From contig JAVBQU010000098.1 in NCBI GenBank assembly GCA_031548675.1, forward strand, positions 1-12,739: 12,739 bases of DNA, given 5' to 3'. This document shows positions 5,766-12,739 of this stretch, piece by piece. How positions within the stretch are numbered: the first letter of the stretch is position 1; the number at the start of each line of letters is the position of its first letter. The notes under the pieces are model-generated. The model saw only the letters and a list, made by a program, of their open reading frames with translations, was not told where the DNA came from and did no database searches. The stretch comes from JAVBQU01 sp031548675. GTDB taxonomy: Bacteria; Bacteroidota; Bacteroidia; Bacteroidales; P3. Position numbers and translations under genes: made by a program.

Positions 5766-7256
5766 ATGAATCCATTTGTTATTGACCCCGCAAAACCCAT
5801 TACAATTGATATTATTGAAAAAATCATCAAAGATAACCAAACCATTGCCTTATCGGATAACGCTAAGCAGCGAATCCAAAAATGCCGCGATTATTTAGAT
5901 AAAAAAATGGAAAATCAGCAAGAACCTATCTATGGTATTACAACCGGATTTGGTTCTTTGTGCAATATCTCTATTAATAAAGATGAACTTTCTCAGTTGC
6001 AAAAAAACTTAGTGATGTCTCATGCCTGCGGAACAGGCGACGAAGTTCCGTCAGCAATAGTAAAACTGATGCTTTTGCTCAAAATACAATCCCTTTCTTA
6101 CGGGCATTCCGGCGTTCAATTAGTAACCGTAGGGCGTTTGGTCGATTTTTTCAATAACAATATATTACCCGTCGTTTATCAGCAAGGCTCGCTGGGAGCT
6201 TCAGGCGACTTAGCCCCTCTGGCTCATCTCTGCCTGCCCCTGCTGGGTTTAGGCGAAGTTTACCATAACGGAAACAGAAAAATTGCCGGAGAAGTGAACC
6301 AATTGATGAAGTGGAATGAAATTACTTTGCAATCCAAAGAAGGATTGGCATTGCTCAACGGAACCCAATTTATGAGTGCCTATGCCGTATGGTGCTGCAT
6401 CAAAGCCAGACAGCTTTCTGCTTCGGCTGATGCCGTTTGTGCTATTTCGTTAGATGCTTTTGATGGCAGAATAGAACCTTACCATCATTTAATCCACGAT
6501 ATCCGCCCGCACAGCGGACAGCAGGAAACAGCCAAAAACATCAAAGCATTACTTGAAGGAAGTGAGCTTATAGCCCGTAAAAAACAGCACGTTCAAGACC
6601 CCTACTCTTTCCGTTGTGTACCCCAAGTTCATGGAGCATCCAAAGATACCATCAAACATGTATGTTCGGTTGTAACTACCGAAATTAACAGCGTAACCGA
6701 TAATCCTACTGTTTTTCCCGACGAAGATTTAGTTATTTCAGCAGGTAATTTTCACGGACAGCCTTTGGCTTTAGTTCTCGATTTTTTAGCCATCGCTTTA
6801 TCAGAATTAGGGAATATATCAGAGCGTAGAATTTATCAGCTAATCGGTGGGAAAAGAGATTTACCCAATTTCTTAGTTGCCAAACCCGGCTTAAACAGCG
6901 GTTTTATGATTCCACAATATACAGCCGCTTCCATAGCCAGTCAAAATAAACAATTGTGTATGCCGGCTTCGGTAGATTCTATCGAATCATCGCAAGGGCA
7001 AGAAGACCATGTAAGCATGGGCTCAAATGCCGCTACAAAATGCTACCGTGTAGTACAAAATGTAGAGCGTATTATAGCCATCGAACTTTTTAACGGTGCG
7101 CAAGCCTTGGAATTCCGCCGTCCGGCAAAAACTTCGCCTGCTCTTGAAAAAATAATCACAGACTATCGTAAACAAGTAAACTTTGTAGAAAACGATGAAA
7201 TGATGTATCCGCATATTGCAAAATCGGTAGAATTCATTCAAAATCTACACATCTAG
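5766..7256 (+). CDS. hutH: Histidine ammonia-lyase
   Basis: The 496-residue product has the expected length for histidase, which removes ammonia from L-histidine to give trans-urocanate, the first step of histidine degradation in the cytoplasm. The electrophilic MIO cofactor forms from Ala145-Ser146-Gly147 in GSLGASGDLAPL. Other active-site features are Tyr56 in YGITTGFG, Asn198 in LLNGTQ, Tyr280 and Arg283 in QDPYSFRCVPQVHG, and QEDHVSMGS near residue 415. The NLVMSHACGTGD segment has the Ser-His pair typical of histidase rather than the residues seen in phenylalanine lyases; tyrosine lyase is less likely but shares the scaffold. The usual partners (hutU, hutI, ftcD) are not beside it, so either they lie elsewhere or urocanate has another fate. 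The downstream glycyl-tRNA synthetase starts 53 bases later and may be read from the same transcript. Confidence 0.94.
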   Translation: MNPFVIDPAKPITIDIIEKIIKDNQTIALSDNAKQRIQKCRDYLDKKMENQQEPIYGITTGFGSLCNISINKDELSQLQKNLVMSHACGTGDEVPSAIVKLMLLLKIQSLSYGHSGVQLVTVGRLVDFFNNNILPVVYQQGSLGASGDLAPLAHLCLPLLGLGEVYHNGNRKIAGEVNQLMKWNEITLQSKEGLALLNGTQFMSAYAVWCCIKARQLSASADAVCAISLDAFDGRIEPYHHLIHDIRPHSGQQETAKNIKALLEGSELIARKKQHVQDPYSFRCVPQVHGASKDTIKHVCSVVTTEINSVTDNPTVFPDEDLVISAGNFHGQPLALVLDFLAIALSELGNISERRIYQLIGGKRDLPNFLVAKPGLNSGFMIPQYTAASIASQNKQLCMPASVDSIESSQGQEDHVSMGSNAATKCYRVVQNVERIIAIELFNGAQALEFRRPAKTSPALEKIITDYRKQVNFVENDEMMYPHIAKSVEFIQNLHI

Positions 7257-7309
7257 TTTTATATTACACATCAGAAAAATTTATAATTTAATTAGACAGA
7301 AAAGATACT

Positions 7310-8839
7310 ATGGCAAATAACGAAGAAATGTTTAAACGTTTGATTTCGCATGCAAAAGAATATGGTTTTATATTCCCTTCAAGCGAAATTTACGATGGAT
7401 TGGCAGCCGTTTACGACTACGGTCAGTATGGGGTGGAGCTGAAGAATAACATCAAAAACTATTGGTGGAAATGTATGGTGCAATACCACGAAAATATTGT
7501 AGGTATTGATGCCGCTATTTTTATGCACCCTGCTACTTGGAAAGCTTCGGGACATGTGGATGCTTTCAGCGACCCGATGATAGACAACAAAGACTCCAAA
7601 AAACGTTATCGTGCCGATGTACTGATAGAAGACCATATTGCAAAGCTTGAAGATAAAATCAACAAAGAAGTAGAGAAAGCCGAAAAACGCTTTGGAGATA
7701 CTTTTGATAAACAGCAATTCATTACCACTAATCCCCGCGTACTTGAGAACCAAACCAAGATAAATGAGATTAGTAAACGCATGAATGAGGCATTGACTCA
7801 GGAAAATTTTGCAGACCTTAAAGCTTTGATAGAAGAATTAGGAATCGTATGCCCTGTTTCGGGCAGCCGCAACTGGACAGAAGTACGCCAGTTCAACCTT
7901 ATGTTTTCCACCCAAATGGGTTCGGTAAGTGCCGATGCCAATTTGATTTATCTTCGTCCAGAAACAGCACAGGGAATTTTTGTAAACTTCCTCAATGTGC
8001 AAAAAACAGGCAGAATGAAAATTCCTTTCGGTATCGCCCAAATAGGAAAAGCATTCCGCAACGAAATTGTTGCCCGTCAGTTTATCTTCCGCATGCGAGA
8101 ATTCGAACAAATGGAAATGCAGTTTTTTGTCCGCCCCGGCGAAGAACTCAAATGGTTCGAATACTGGAAAGAAAAACGAAAAAAATGGCATTTATCCTTA
8201 GGCATTCCCGAAAATAAATACCGCTACCATGACCATGAAAAACTAGCCCATTATGCCAATGCGGCTACCGATATAGAATTTGATTTCCCATTCGGATTTA
8301 AAGAATTAGAAGGCATACATTCGCGTACCGATTTTGATTTATCAGCACATCAGGAACATTCCGGTAAAAAAATCACCTATTTCGACCCCGAACTAAATGA
8401 AAGTTATGTTCCCTATGTTGTAGAAACTTCTATCGGGGTAGACAGAACGTTCTTAGCCATTCTAAGTGCCGCTTATCAGGAAGAAAAACTAGCCGATGGT
8501 TCAGAGCGTATTGTATTGAGAATTCCTGCATTTTTAGCTCCCGTAAAAATTGCCGTATTACCTTTGGTAAAAAAAGACGGAATGCCCGAAAAAGCATTGG
8601 AAATTATGGATTTATTGAAATATGATTACATGTGCCAATATGATGAAAAAGACGCTGTAGGCCGTCGTTATCGTCGTCAAGATGCTATTGGAACACCTTA
8701 TTGTATTACTGTAGACAATCAAACGATAGAAGATAACACTGTTACAGTCCGTCATCGCGATACAATGGAGCAAGACAGGGTTGCTATAGCCGAACTTCCT
8801 GCTTACTTTATCAAGCACATAAAACCTATAAACGAATAA
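7310..8839 (+). CDS. glyQS: Glycyl-tRNA synthetase, single-chain alpha2 type
   Basis: This enzyme charges tRNA-Gly with glycine for translation. At 509 residues it is the homodimeric class II form found in Bacteroidota, Gram-positives, archaea and eukaryotes, not the two-subunit GlyQ/GlyS type. The N-terminus FIFPSSEIYDGLAAVYDYGQYG is the family signature. A charged insertion at about 95-175 separates it from the catalytic core, which shows RPETAQG (216-222), the motif 2 region GKAFRNEI (246-253), FRMREFEQMEMQFF, and the motif 3 arginine in GVDRTFLAIL (376-385). The anticodon-binding domain runs from about 400 to the end, with DAVGRRYRRQDAIGTPYCI as its conserved block. The ATG at 7310 gives the expected N-terminus. 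No TAnnTTTG element is obvious in the 53-base gap after hutH, so read-through from hutH is possible. A strong terminator follows the stop codon. Confidence 0.97.
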   Translation: MANNEEMFKRLISHAKEYGFIFPSSEIYDGLAAVYDYGQYGVELKNNIKNYWWKCMVQYHENIVGIDAAIFMHPATWKASGHVDAFSDPMIDNKDSKKRYRADVLIEDHIAKLEDKINKEVEKAEKRFGDTFDKQQFITTNPRVLENQTKINEISKRMNEALTQENFADLKALIEELGIVCPVSGSRNWTEVRQFNLMFSTQMGSVSADANLIYLRPETAQGIFVNFLNVQKTGRMKIPFGIAQIGKAFRNEIVARQFIFRMREFEQMEMQFFVRPGEELKWFEYWKEKRKKWHLSLGIPENKYRYHDHEKLAHYANAATDIEFDFPFGFKELEGIHSRTDFDLSAHQEHSGKKITYFDPELNESYVPYVVETSIGVDRTFLAILSAAYQEEKLADGSERIVLRIPAFLAPVKIAVLPLVKKDGMPEKALEIMDLLKYDYMCQYDEKDAVGRRYRRQDAIGTPYCITVDNQTIEDNTVTVRHRDTMEQDRVAIAELPAYFIKHIKPINE

Positions 8840-8860
8840 AGTAACATTCATATCTATACG

Positions 8861-8900
8861 AAGAGGCTATTTATTAATTTTAAATAGCCTCTTTTATTTT
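8861..8900 (+). terminator. Rho-independent terminator after glyQS
   Basis: Positions 8861-8873 and 8881-8893 form a perfect 13-bp stem (5' arm AAGAGGCTATTTA) with a 7-base loop, and the 3' arm runs into TTTTATTTT. It begins 21 bases after the glyQS stop codon and separates that gene from the outer-membrane protein gene. Confidence 0.92.
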
Positions 8901-8968
8901 ATTTAATTTTAAACAATCGTGTCTTTTTAGGGTTATCTAGGTAAATTAATATAACTCTGAAAAGACGT

Positions 8969-9688
8969 ATGAAATCTTTAGGAAAAATCGCACTTATTCT
9001 CTTGTTTCTTTTAGGAGGAAAAGCGTATGTACAAGGGCAGGCTGCCCTGTTGGTTCTTATATTTGGAGACAGGGTTGCTTCCGAAAAATTCCACCTTAGT
9101 ATTGATGGAGGTATTAATTTAACCAATCTGCCCGGAATAACTCCCCAAAAAATGGAGTTAGGATTTAATTTTGGATTAGGCACATTTATTAAAGTAAACG
9201 ATAAATGGGCTCTCACACCGGAATTTAAACCTTTATCCATGAAAGGAGCCTCTAAAGTAAATAACTTTAATGCAGACATCCCATCCTTAAATAACCCATC
9301 CACAAAATTACGTTTAGATTATATAGATGTTCCTCTTTTAGTACAATATAAAATCACAAAAAAAATATTTGTTTCCGCAGGTCCGCAGATAAGCTTTCTA
9401 ACTTCAATCAAACAAATTACCAAAGGTACGCTCAGCATTGGCGATGAAATATCAGTTATTGATAATCTACATGGTAAAGTCAAAGCCGTAGACTGGTCAT
9501 TCCCCATAGAAGTAGGTTATTCCATAGCAGATGCCATAGGCGGAAGCGGTATAGATATAAAATTCCGTTATTCGTATGGTTTTACCAATATTTTCAAAGA
9601 TCAAACCTTAGGTTCATCAGCAAACTCAAATTTTCAAATCTTTTTAAGTTTTCCTTTTATTAAATCGCAAAGTTCCAAATCCCATTAA
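8969..9688 (+). CDS. Outer-membrane beta-barrel protein (PorT-like / OMP_b-brl family)
   Basis: The 239-residue product has a signal peptide (MKSLGKIALILLFLLGGKAY, probable cleavage around residues 20-24). The rest alternates polar and hydrophobic residues in strand-length pieces with aromatic girdles: FHLSIDGGINLTNL, MELGFNFGLGTFIKV, KLRLDYIDVPLLVQYKI, IFVSAGPQISFLT, WSFPIEVGYSIADAIG, IDIKFRYSYGFTNIF, and a final strand FQIFLSFPF. The LDYIDVPLLVQY...VSAGPQ block is typical of the small barrels annotated in Bacteroidota as PorT-like outer-membrane beta-barrel proteins. These are a broad group and most have no known function; nothing here ties it to type IX secretion. A weak -7-like element, TAACTCTG at 8952-8959, lies almost at the start codon and would imply a nearly leaderless message. 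The antiporter gene follows after 86 bases with its own candidate promoter. Confidence 0.8.
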   Translation: MKSLGKIALILLFLLGGKAYVQGQAALLVLIFGDRVASEKFHLSIDGGINLTNLPGITPQKMELGFNFGLGTFIKVNDKWALTPEFKPLSMKGASKVNNFNADIPSLNNPSTKLRLDYIDVPLLVQYKITKKIFVSAGPQISFLTSIKQITKGTLSIGDEISVIDNLHGKVKAVDWSFPIEVGYSIADAIGGSGIDIKFRYSYGFTNIFKDQTLGSSANSNFQIFLSFPFIKSQSSKSH

Positions 9689-9747
9689 AATTAAGTAAAT
9701 AAAATCAGTTCCTTTACTTAAAGTCTCCCAATGCTATGCAAAATCTT

Positions 9748-9755
9748 TATATTTG
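9748..9755 (+). promoter_or_regulatory. Candidate -7 promoter element for the antiporter gene
   Basis: TATATTTG is an exact match to TAnnTTTG, placed 19 bases before the antiporter ATG, so the leader would be only about 13 bases. No matching -33 TTTG was found. Confidence 0.5.
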
Positions 9756-9774
9756 CATATAAAACCGATTAACT

Positions 9775-11052
9775 ATGAGTATTTCACTAGAAAACATTTT
9801 GTTGATTGGGTCTATCTTACTATTTTTCAGCATTATTGCAAGCAAGACAAGTGCCCGGTTCGGCGTTCCTGTTTTGCTATTGTTTTTAGGTATAGGAATG
9901 CTTGCCGGAGTTGATGGTATTGGAGGCATAGCCTTTAACAATTCCGCAACAGCAAAATTTATCGGGATGCTGGCATTAAGCATCATCCTGTTTTCAGGAG
10001 GCATGGATACTAAATATGAAGAAATCCGCCCCATTGTAAAACCGGGTATACTTATTTCAACCTTAGGCGTACTACTTACAGCTGTATTTACAGGTATTTT
10101 TATTTACTGGGTTACCAATACATTCTTTCAAAATATTTCACTAACTATCTTTGAATCATTACTATTAGCATCGGTTATGTCATCAACCGATTCAGCATCT
10201 GTATTTGCCATTTTACGATCCAAAGGCTTGCGTTTAAGGCATCATTTACGTCCCTTACTCGAATTTGAAAGCGGCAGCAACGACCCTATTGCATATATGC
10301 TTATGATAATCTGTATGCAGTTGATAGGCACAGAATCTTTAAGTTCAGAAACAAGTATCTGGTTTATTATCGGCATGTTTTTTTATCAATTATTGATAGG
10401 AATTCTTGCCGGATATTGGTTCGGAAAGCTTACTGTATACATTATCAAAAAAATCAATTTGGATAACCACTCCCTCTACCCTGTTTTGCTGTTAACGATG
10501 GCTTTTATTATTTTTGGCTTTACCGATGTTGTAAAAGGCAATGGATATCTGTCTGTATATATCGGCGGATTAATTGTCGGAAATGAAAAATTTATTCATA
10601 AACGAGCGATGAAAAATTTCTTTGACGGATTTGCCTGGCTGGCTCAGATTGTCATGTTTTTAGCATTAGGGTTATTGGTAAATCCCAAAGAGCTACTGCC
10701 TATTGCAGGACTCGGTTTTTTAATAGCGGTATTTATGATTGTTTTTTCCAGACCTATATCTATTATTATAACTCTTTTACCATTTCCAAACATGCCTAAA
10801 AAAGCCAAGCATTTTGTTGCATGGGTGGGACTACGTGGTGCCGTCCCCATTATCTTTGCAACTTATCTGCTTACCTCCGGCATTGAAAATGCACGGCTGC
10901 TATTTAATATAGTCTTTTTTATTACAATAATATCGCTCCTTGTACAAGGCTCAACAGTGCCTCTTGTTGCTCGTTTTTTAGGTTTAGCGGAAAAAGAAAA
11001 AGCAAAAATAATAGAAGAAACAGAAGAAGATTCAGTTCAAAAAGAAGTTTAA
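9775..11052 (+). CDS. CPA1-type cation/proton antiporter, NhaP2/CvrA-like, without RCK tail
   Basis: This 425-residue inner-membrane protein is mostly hydrophobic, with about 12 membrane segments. It exchanges a monovalent cation (probably K+, possibly Na+) for protons, for pH and potassium control. Recognisable CPA1 features are RFGVPVLLLFLGIGMLAG near the start, ILFSGGMDTK (71-80), the unwound-helix motif SSTDSASVF (136-144), ESGSNDP (165-171) with the Asn-Asp pair of the transport site, and GLRGAVPI (352-359). It resembles the NhaP2 (CvrA) branch, the K+/H+ antiporters, more than NhaA or NhaP1. Proteins of that branch usually continue into a TrkA-C/RCK regulatory domain after the membrane part; here only about 25 charged residues follow, ending in EETEEDSVQKEV, so that control domain is missing. 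The gene converges on the fabF-rnc operon with a 13-base gap and no obvious terminator. Confidence 0.88.
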   Translation: MSISLENILLIGSILLFFSIIASKTSARFGVPVLLLFLGIGMLAGVDGIGGIAFNNSATAKFIGMLALSIILFSGGMDTKYEEIRPIVKPGILISTLGVLLTAVFTGIFIYWVTNTFFQNISLTIFESLLLASVMSSTDSASVFAILRSKGLRLRHHLRPLLEFESGSNDPIAYMLMIICMQLIGTESLSSETSIWFIIGMFFYQLLIGILAGYWFGKLTVYIIKKINLDNHSLYPVLLLTMAFIIFGFTDVVKGNGYLSVYIGGLIVGNEKFIHKRAMKNFFDGFAWLAQIVMFLALGLLVNPKELLPIAGLGFLIAVFMIVFSRPISIIITLLPFPNMPKKAKHFVAWVGLRGAVPIIFATYLLTSGIENARLLFNIVFFITIISLLVQGSTVPLVARFLGLAEKEKAKIIEETEEDSVQKEV

Positions 11053-11065
11053 ATAAGAAGCCCTA

Positions 11066-11647
11066 TTATTTTATTTTACAATGAAATAGCTCCTTATTTT
11101 TCAATAAGCCGGATAACTTATCTTCTCTATGCACATGAATTGTTTCGCACGGAATTTCCATGTAGATAAGATCCCCTATTTTCAAGGTCATAAATTGTGA
11201 GATATAAGCTATTGTTTGGTCTATTGTAAAACTCATGCTTCCCATACCCGAAGTTGGTATTTCTTTGTCGTTTATTTGAAAAGAAAAAGGGAATAAGTCA
11301 AATTCTTTTTTGTGAAGAAAATTTCCTAATACAGTAGAACCATCAAAGGATGTAGCCAATGCCCAAGGCTGATTTGCATCTAATAAATTTAAAGCGGTAA
11401 AACTAATTCCCAAAGCAAGCTCTTCGTAATATTTATGAGCGAAGCGTTCAGCAATATTTTTCCCTAAGCGGTTTATTTTTACCACAATTGCCGTTCCCGC
11501 CTGTAGCTCTGTTATAAAATCGGGAATATAAAAATCCCTATTTTTGAGTAATAACGTACTATCAGGTTTAAGATAAAAGATAGGGTTTGATACACCGCTT
11601 AACTCGTCTACATTTCGATATTTGGCTAAAATATTTATAATCTTCAT
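11066..11647 (-). CDS. Fumarylacetoacetate-hydrolase-fold protein, probably catalytically inactive
   Basis: The 193-residue protein follows the FAHD1-like fumarylacetoacetate hydrolase fold: NPIFYLKPDSTLLL (21-34), VVKINRLGKNIAERFAHKYY (55-74), GISFTALNL (80-88), PWALATSFDGSTVLG (94-108) and TLKIGDLIY (154-162). In active members the metal is bound by ExE and an Asp. Here ExE is Gly51-Thr-Ala53, the Asp of G[IY]DxTARD is Ser82 with Arg and the second Asp also changed (Leu86, Asn87), the catalytic Lys of PWxxAKxFD is Thr99, and the TGTP loop is MEIP (163-166). The N-terminal NYxxHxxE dyad is shortened and lacks His. The fold is kept and the frame is open, so this looks like a maintained pseudoenzyme rather than a decaying gene (inference). 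It starts 21 bases after the rnc stop and is probably the last gene of the fabF-rnc operon. Confidence 0.82.
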   Translation of the reverse strand: MKIINILAKYRNVDELSGVSNPIFYLKPDSTLLLKNRDFYIPDFITELQAGTAIVVKINRLGKNIAERFAHKYYEELALGISFTALNLLDANQPWALATSFDGSTVLGNFLHKKEFDLFPFSFQINDKEIPTSGMGSMSFTIDQTIAYISQFMTLKIGDLIYMEIPCETIHVHREDKLSGLLKNKELFHCKIK

Positions 11648-11668
11648 TTTTATCCAAACTACAATACG

Positions 11669-12406
11669 TTATAAATTGTCGGATTTTTCGGCAAAAATAG
11701 CTTTATAGGTATTTTCAGCAGCAGTTTGTTCTGCCGATTTTATGGTATACCCCTGCCCTTTCTGCATAGCCTTTCCATCAACCAAAACCTGAACCAGATA
11801 TACCTTCTTATATCCGTTTCCTTCTGTACTTAAAGTTTCAAAAGCCACAGAATGTTTTTCTCGCTGTCCCCAATCCAAAAGTTTGCTCTTATAATTCCAA
11901 TCCGAATTTTCCAACTCATTCAAATCAAGATGAATATTGATAATTTTACGGATTATGATATGCTTGGTAAAATTATAACCTTTATCCAAATAAATAGCTC
12001 CGATTAAAGCTTCGAGGGCATCGCCATCCATTGAGCGGAATATGGCAGAACTTCGGGAATCTTTACGTATAAGTTCAGCAATACCTAATTTTTTGGAGAG
12101 CTTGTTCAAACTTGACCTGCTTACACTTTTCGAACGCATTTCGGTCAGAAATCCTTCCGGCTTACTCGAATAAATTTTAAATAGCATATCTGCAATAATA
12201 GTACTAAGTACCGTATCGCCTAAATATTCTAAACGCTCGTTATTTAAACGAATGTTTCCATTGCTCGTTTGTGAAGCGGATCGATGTAGAAGGGCTAACT
12301 TATAAAGAAAAATATTCCCGGGATAAAACCCGAGAATATTTTTTATGGAAAGATATAATTTCCTATCTTTAGAAAAATGTGCTCTAAAAAAACGAAAAAC
12401 GTTCAA
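11669..12406 (-). CDS. rnc: Ribonuclease III
   Basis: This endonuclease cuts double-stranded RNA, including rRNA precursors, and acts as a homodimer. The 245-residue sequence has the RNase III signature NERLEYLGDTVL with acidic residues Glu57, Glu60 and Asp64, Glu89 in LTEMRS, and the second catalytic block GDALEALIGAIYLDKG with Asp129 and Glu132. The double-stranded-RNA-binding domain spans about 168-238 (NYKSKLLDWGQREKH through SAEQTAAENTYKAIF). The start is a TTG one base after the fabF stop codon; the upstream in-frame stop is only three codons earlier, and no ATG occurs until residue 74, inside the catalytic domain, so TTG is the only reasonable start. Tight spacing implies translational coupling with fabF. 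A long hairpin lies in codons 21-33. Confidence 0.96.
   Translation of the reverse strand: MNVFRFFRAHFSKDRKLYLSIKNILGFYPGNIFLYKLALLHRSASQTSNGNIRLNNERLEYLGDTVLSTIIADMLFKIYSSKPEGFLTEMRSKSVSRSSLNKLSKKLGIAELIRKDSRSSAIFRSMDGDALEALIGAIYLDKGYNFTKHIIIRKIINIHLDLNELENSDWNYKSKLLDWGQREKHSVAFETLSTEGNGYKKVYLVQVLVDGKAMQKGQGYTIKSAEQTAAENTYKAIFAEKSDNL
12307..12344 (-). other. Long hairpin inside the 5' coding region of rnc
   Basis: Positions 12307-12322 and 12329-12344 pair along about 15 bp with a single C-A mismatch and a 6-base loop. On the - strand the 3' arm ends in a T-run (GGGAATATTTTTCTTT), so the element looks like an intrinsic terminator or attenuator, and as a long RNA duplex it is also a possible RNase III target. 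It falls in codons 21-33 of rnc (ILGFYPGNIF region). Its activity is inference. Confidence 0.5.
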
Positions 12407-12407
12407 T

Positions 12408-12739
12408 TTATTTTACGAATTTTTTAAAAGCAACACAAGCATTATGTCCGCCAAATCCAAAGGTATTACTAATAGCTACATTAACTGTCCGTTTTTGGGC
12501 TTTGCCAAATGTAAAGTTAATCTTGCTATCCAACTCAGAATCATCAGTAAAGTGATTGATAGTTGGAGGAACAATATCATTTTGTACTGCTAGAATAGAG
12601 GCTATGGCTTCTATGGCTCCGGCAGCACCTAATAAATGTCCTGTCATGGATTTGGTCGAATTTATGTTCATTTTATAAACATGATCGCCAAATAGCTTTT
12701 TAGCAGCTGATATTTCAGCTATATCTCCTAGCGGAGTAG
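12408..12739 (-). CDS. fabF: 3-oxoacyl-[acyl-carrier-protein] synthase II, C-terminal part (5' truncated)
   Basis: About 110 C-terminal residues of a ketosynthase are present, the frame staying open to the right edge. It condenses malonyl-ACP with acyl-ACP in fatty-acid elongation. Visible motifs are TPLGDIAE (following the first active-site His region, which lies just outside), STKSMTGHLLGAAGAIEA with the second active-site His and the oxyanion Lys, and NTFGFGGHNA with the gating Phe near the C-terminus. The catalytic Cys is beyond the window. Length and motifs fit FabF rather than FabB or a polyketide synthase, and the direct fabF-rnc order is common in Bacteroidota and other bacteria, usually with acpP upstream. 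The internal Met at 12671 is not the start: coding homology continues unbroken upstream of it. Confidence 0.95.
   Translation of the reverse strand, partial: TPLGDIAEISAAKKLFGDHVYKMNINSTKSMTGHLLGAAGAIEAIASILAVQNDIVPPTINHFTDDSELDSKINFTFGKAQKRTVNVAISNTFGFGGHNACVAFKKFVK

Noticed and set aside
7849..8217. Long open frame inside glyQS on the + strand
   Set aside because: It is out of frame with a clear synthetase core, and its composition is that of a shadow frame.
11053..11070. Bidirectional terminator between the antiporter and the FAH-like gene
   Set aside because: Only a 5-bp pure AT pairing (AATAA with TTATT) can be drawn, which is not convincing.
12345..12671. fabF starting at the ATG at 12671, or a + strand gene at 12345-12593
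   Set aside because: The ketosynthase frame continues upstream with TPLGDIAE, so 12671 is an internal Met; the + strand frame lies opposite rnc and fabF coding sequence.

Overview
The window looks like chromosomal DNA of an anaerobic or microaerophilic member of the Bacteroidota, probably Bacteroidales. It is AT-rich. Several genes are preceded by the Bacteroidota -7 element TAnnTTTG, once with a TTTG -33 element at the right spacing, rather than by strong Shine-Dalgarno sites. An anaerobic sulfatase-maturase-type radical SAM enzyme, a MsrB-MsrA lipoprotein fusion, a single-chain glycyl-tRNA synthetase and an acyl-synthase/RNase III operon all fit this group. No mobile element, rRNA, tRNA or CRISPR array was seen.

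Layout. (1) Positions 1-1130, + strand: the 3' end of a radical SAM sulfatase-maturase-like gene, then a small trigger-factor-like protein with no PPIase domain. (2) 1303-2274, - strand: a secreted TPR/DUF6624-type protein with a candidate promoter and an operator-like palindrome. (3) 2536-4074, + strand: a ComM/YifB AAA+ protein with a good promoter overlapped by a palindrome. (4) 4075-4498: a convergent gene-free region with five GC-rich palindromes spaced at 40-41 bp; the last is a strong terminator for the opposing gene. (5) 4499-5479, - strand: MsrB-MsrA lipoprotein, with an inverted repeat and an unusually strong ribosome binding site. (6) 5766-8839, + strand: histidine ammonia-lyase then glycyl-tRNA synthetase, ending in a textbook terminator. 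(7) 8969-11052, + strand: an outer-membrane beta-barrel protein and a short CPA1-type cation/proton antiporter. (8) 12739-11066, - strand: the 3' end of fabF, rnc (TTG start, one base after fabF) and a fumarylacetoacetate-hydrolase-fold protein that has lost its metal and catalytic residues, apparently one operon.

Most genes are housekeeping (protein folding, translation, fatty-acid synthesis, RNA processing, DNA recombination, oxidative repair, ion homeostasis). The points most worth a second look are the 41-bp palindrome array, the FAH-fold pseudoenzyme downstream of rnc, the PPIase-less trigger factor beside the sulfatase-maturase-like gene, and a terminator-like or RNase III-target-like hairpin inside the start of rnc. 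No complete new defence or biosynthetic system is visible.
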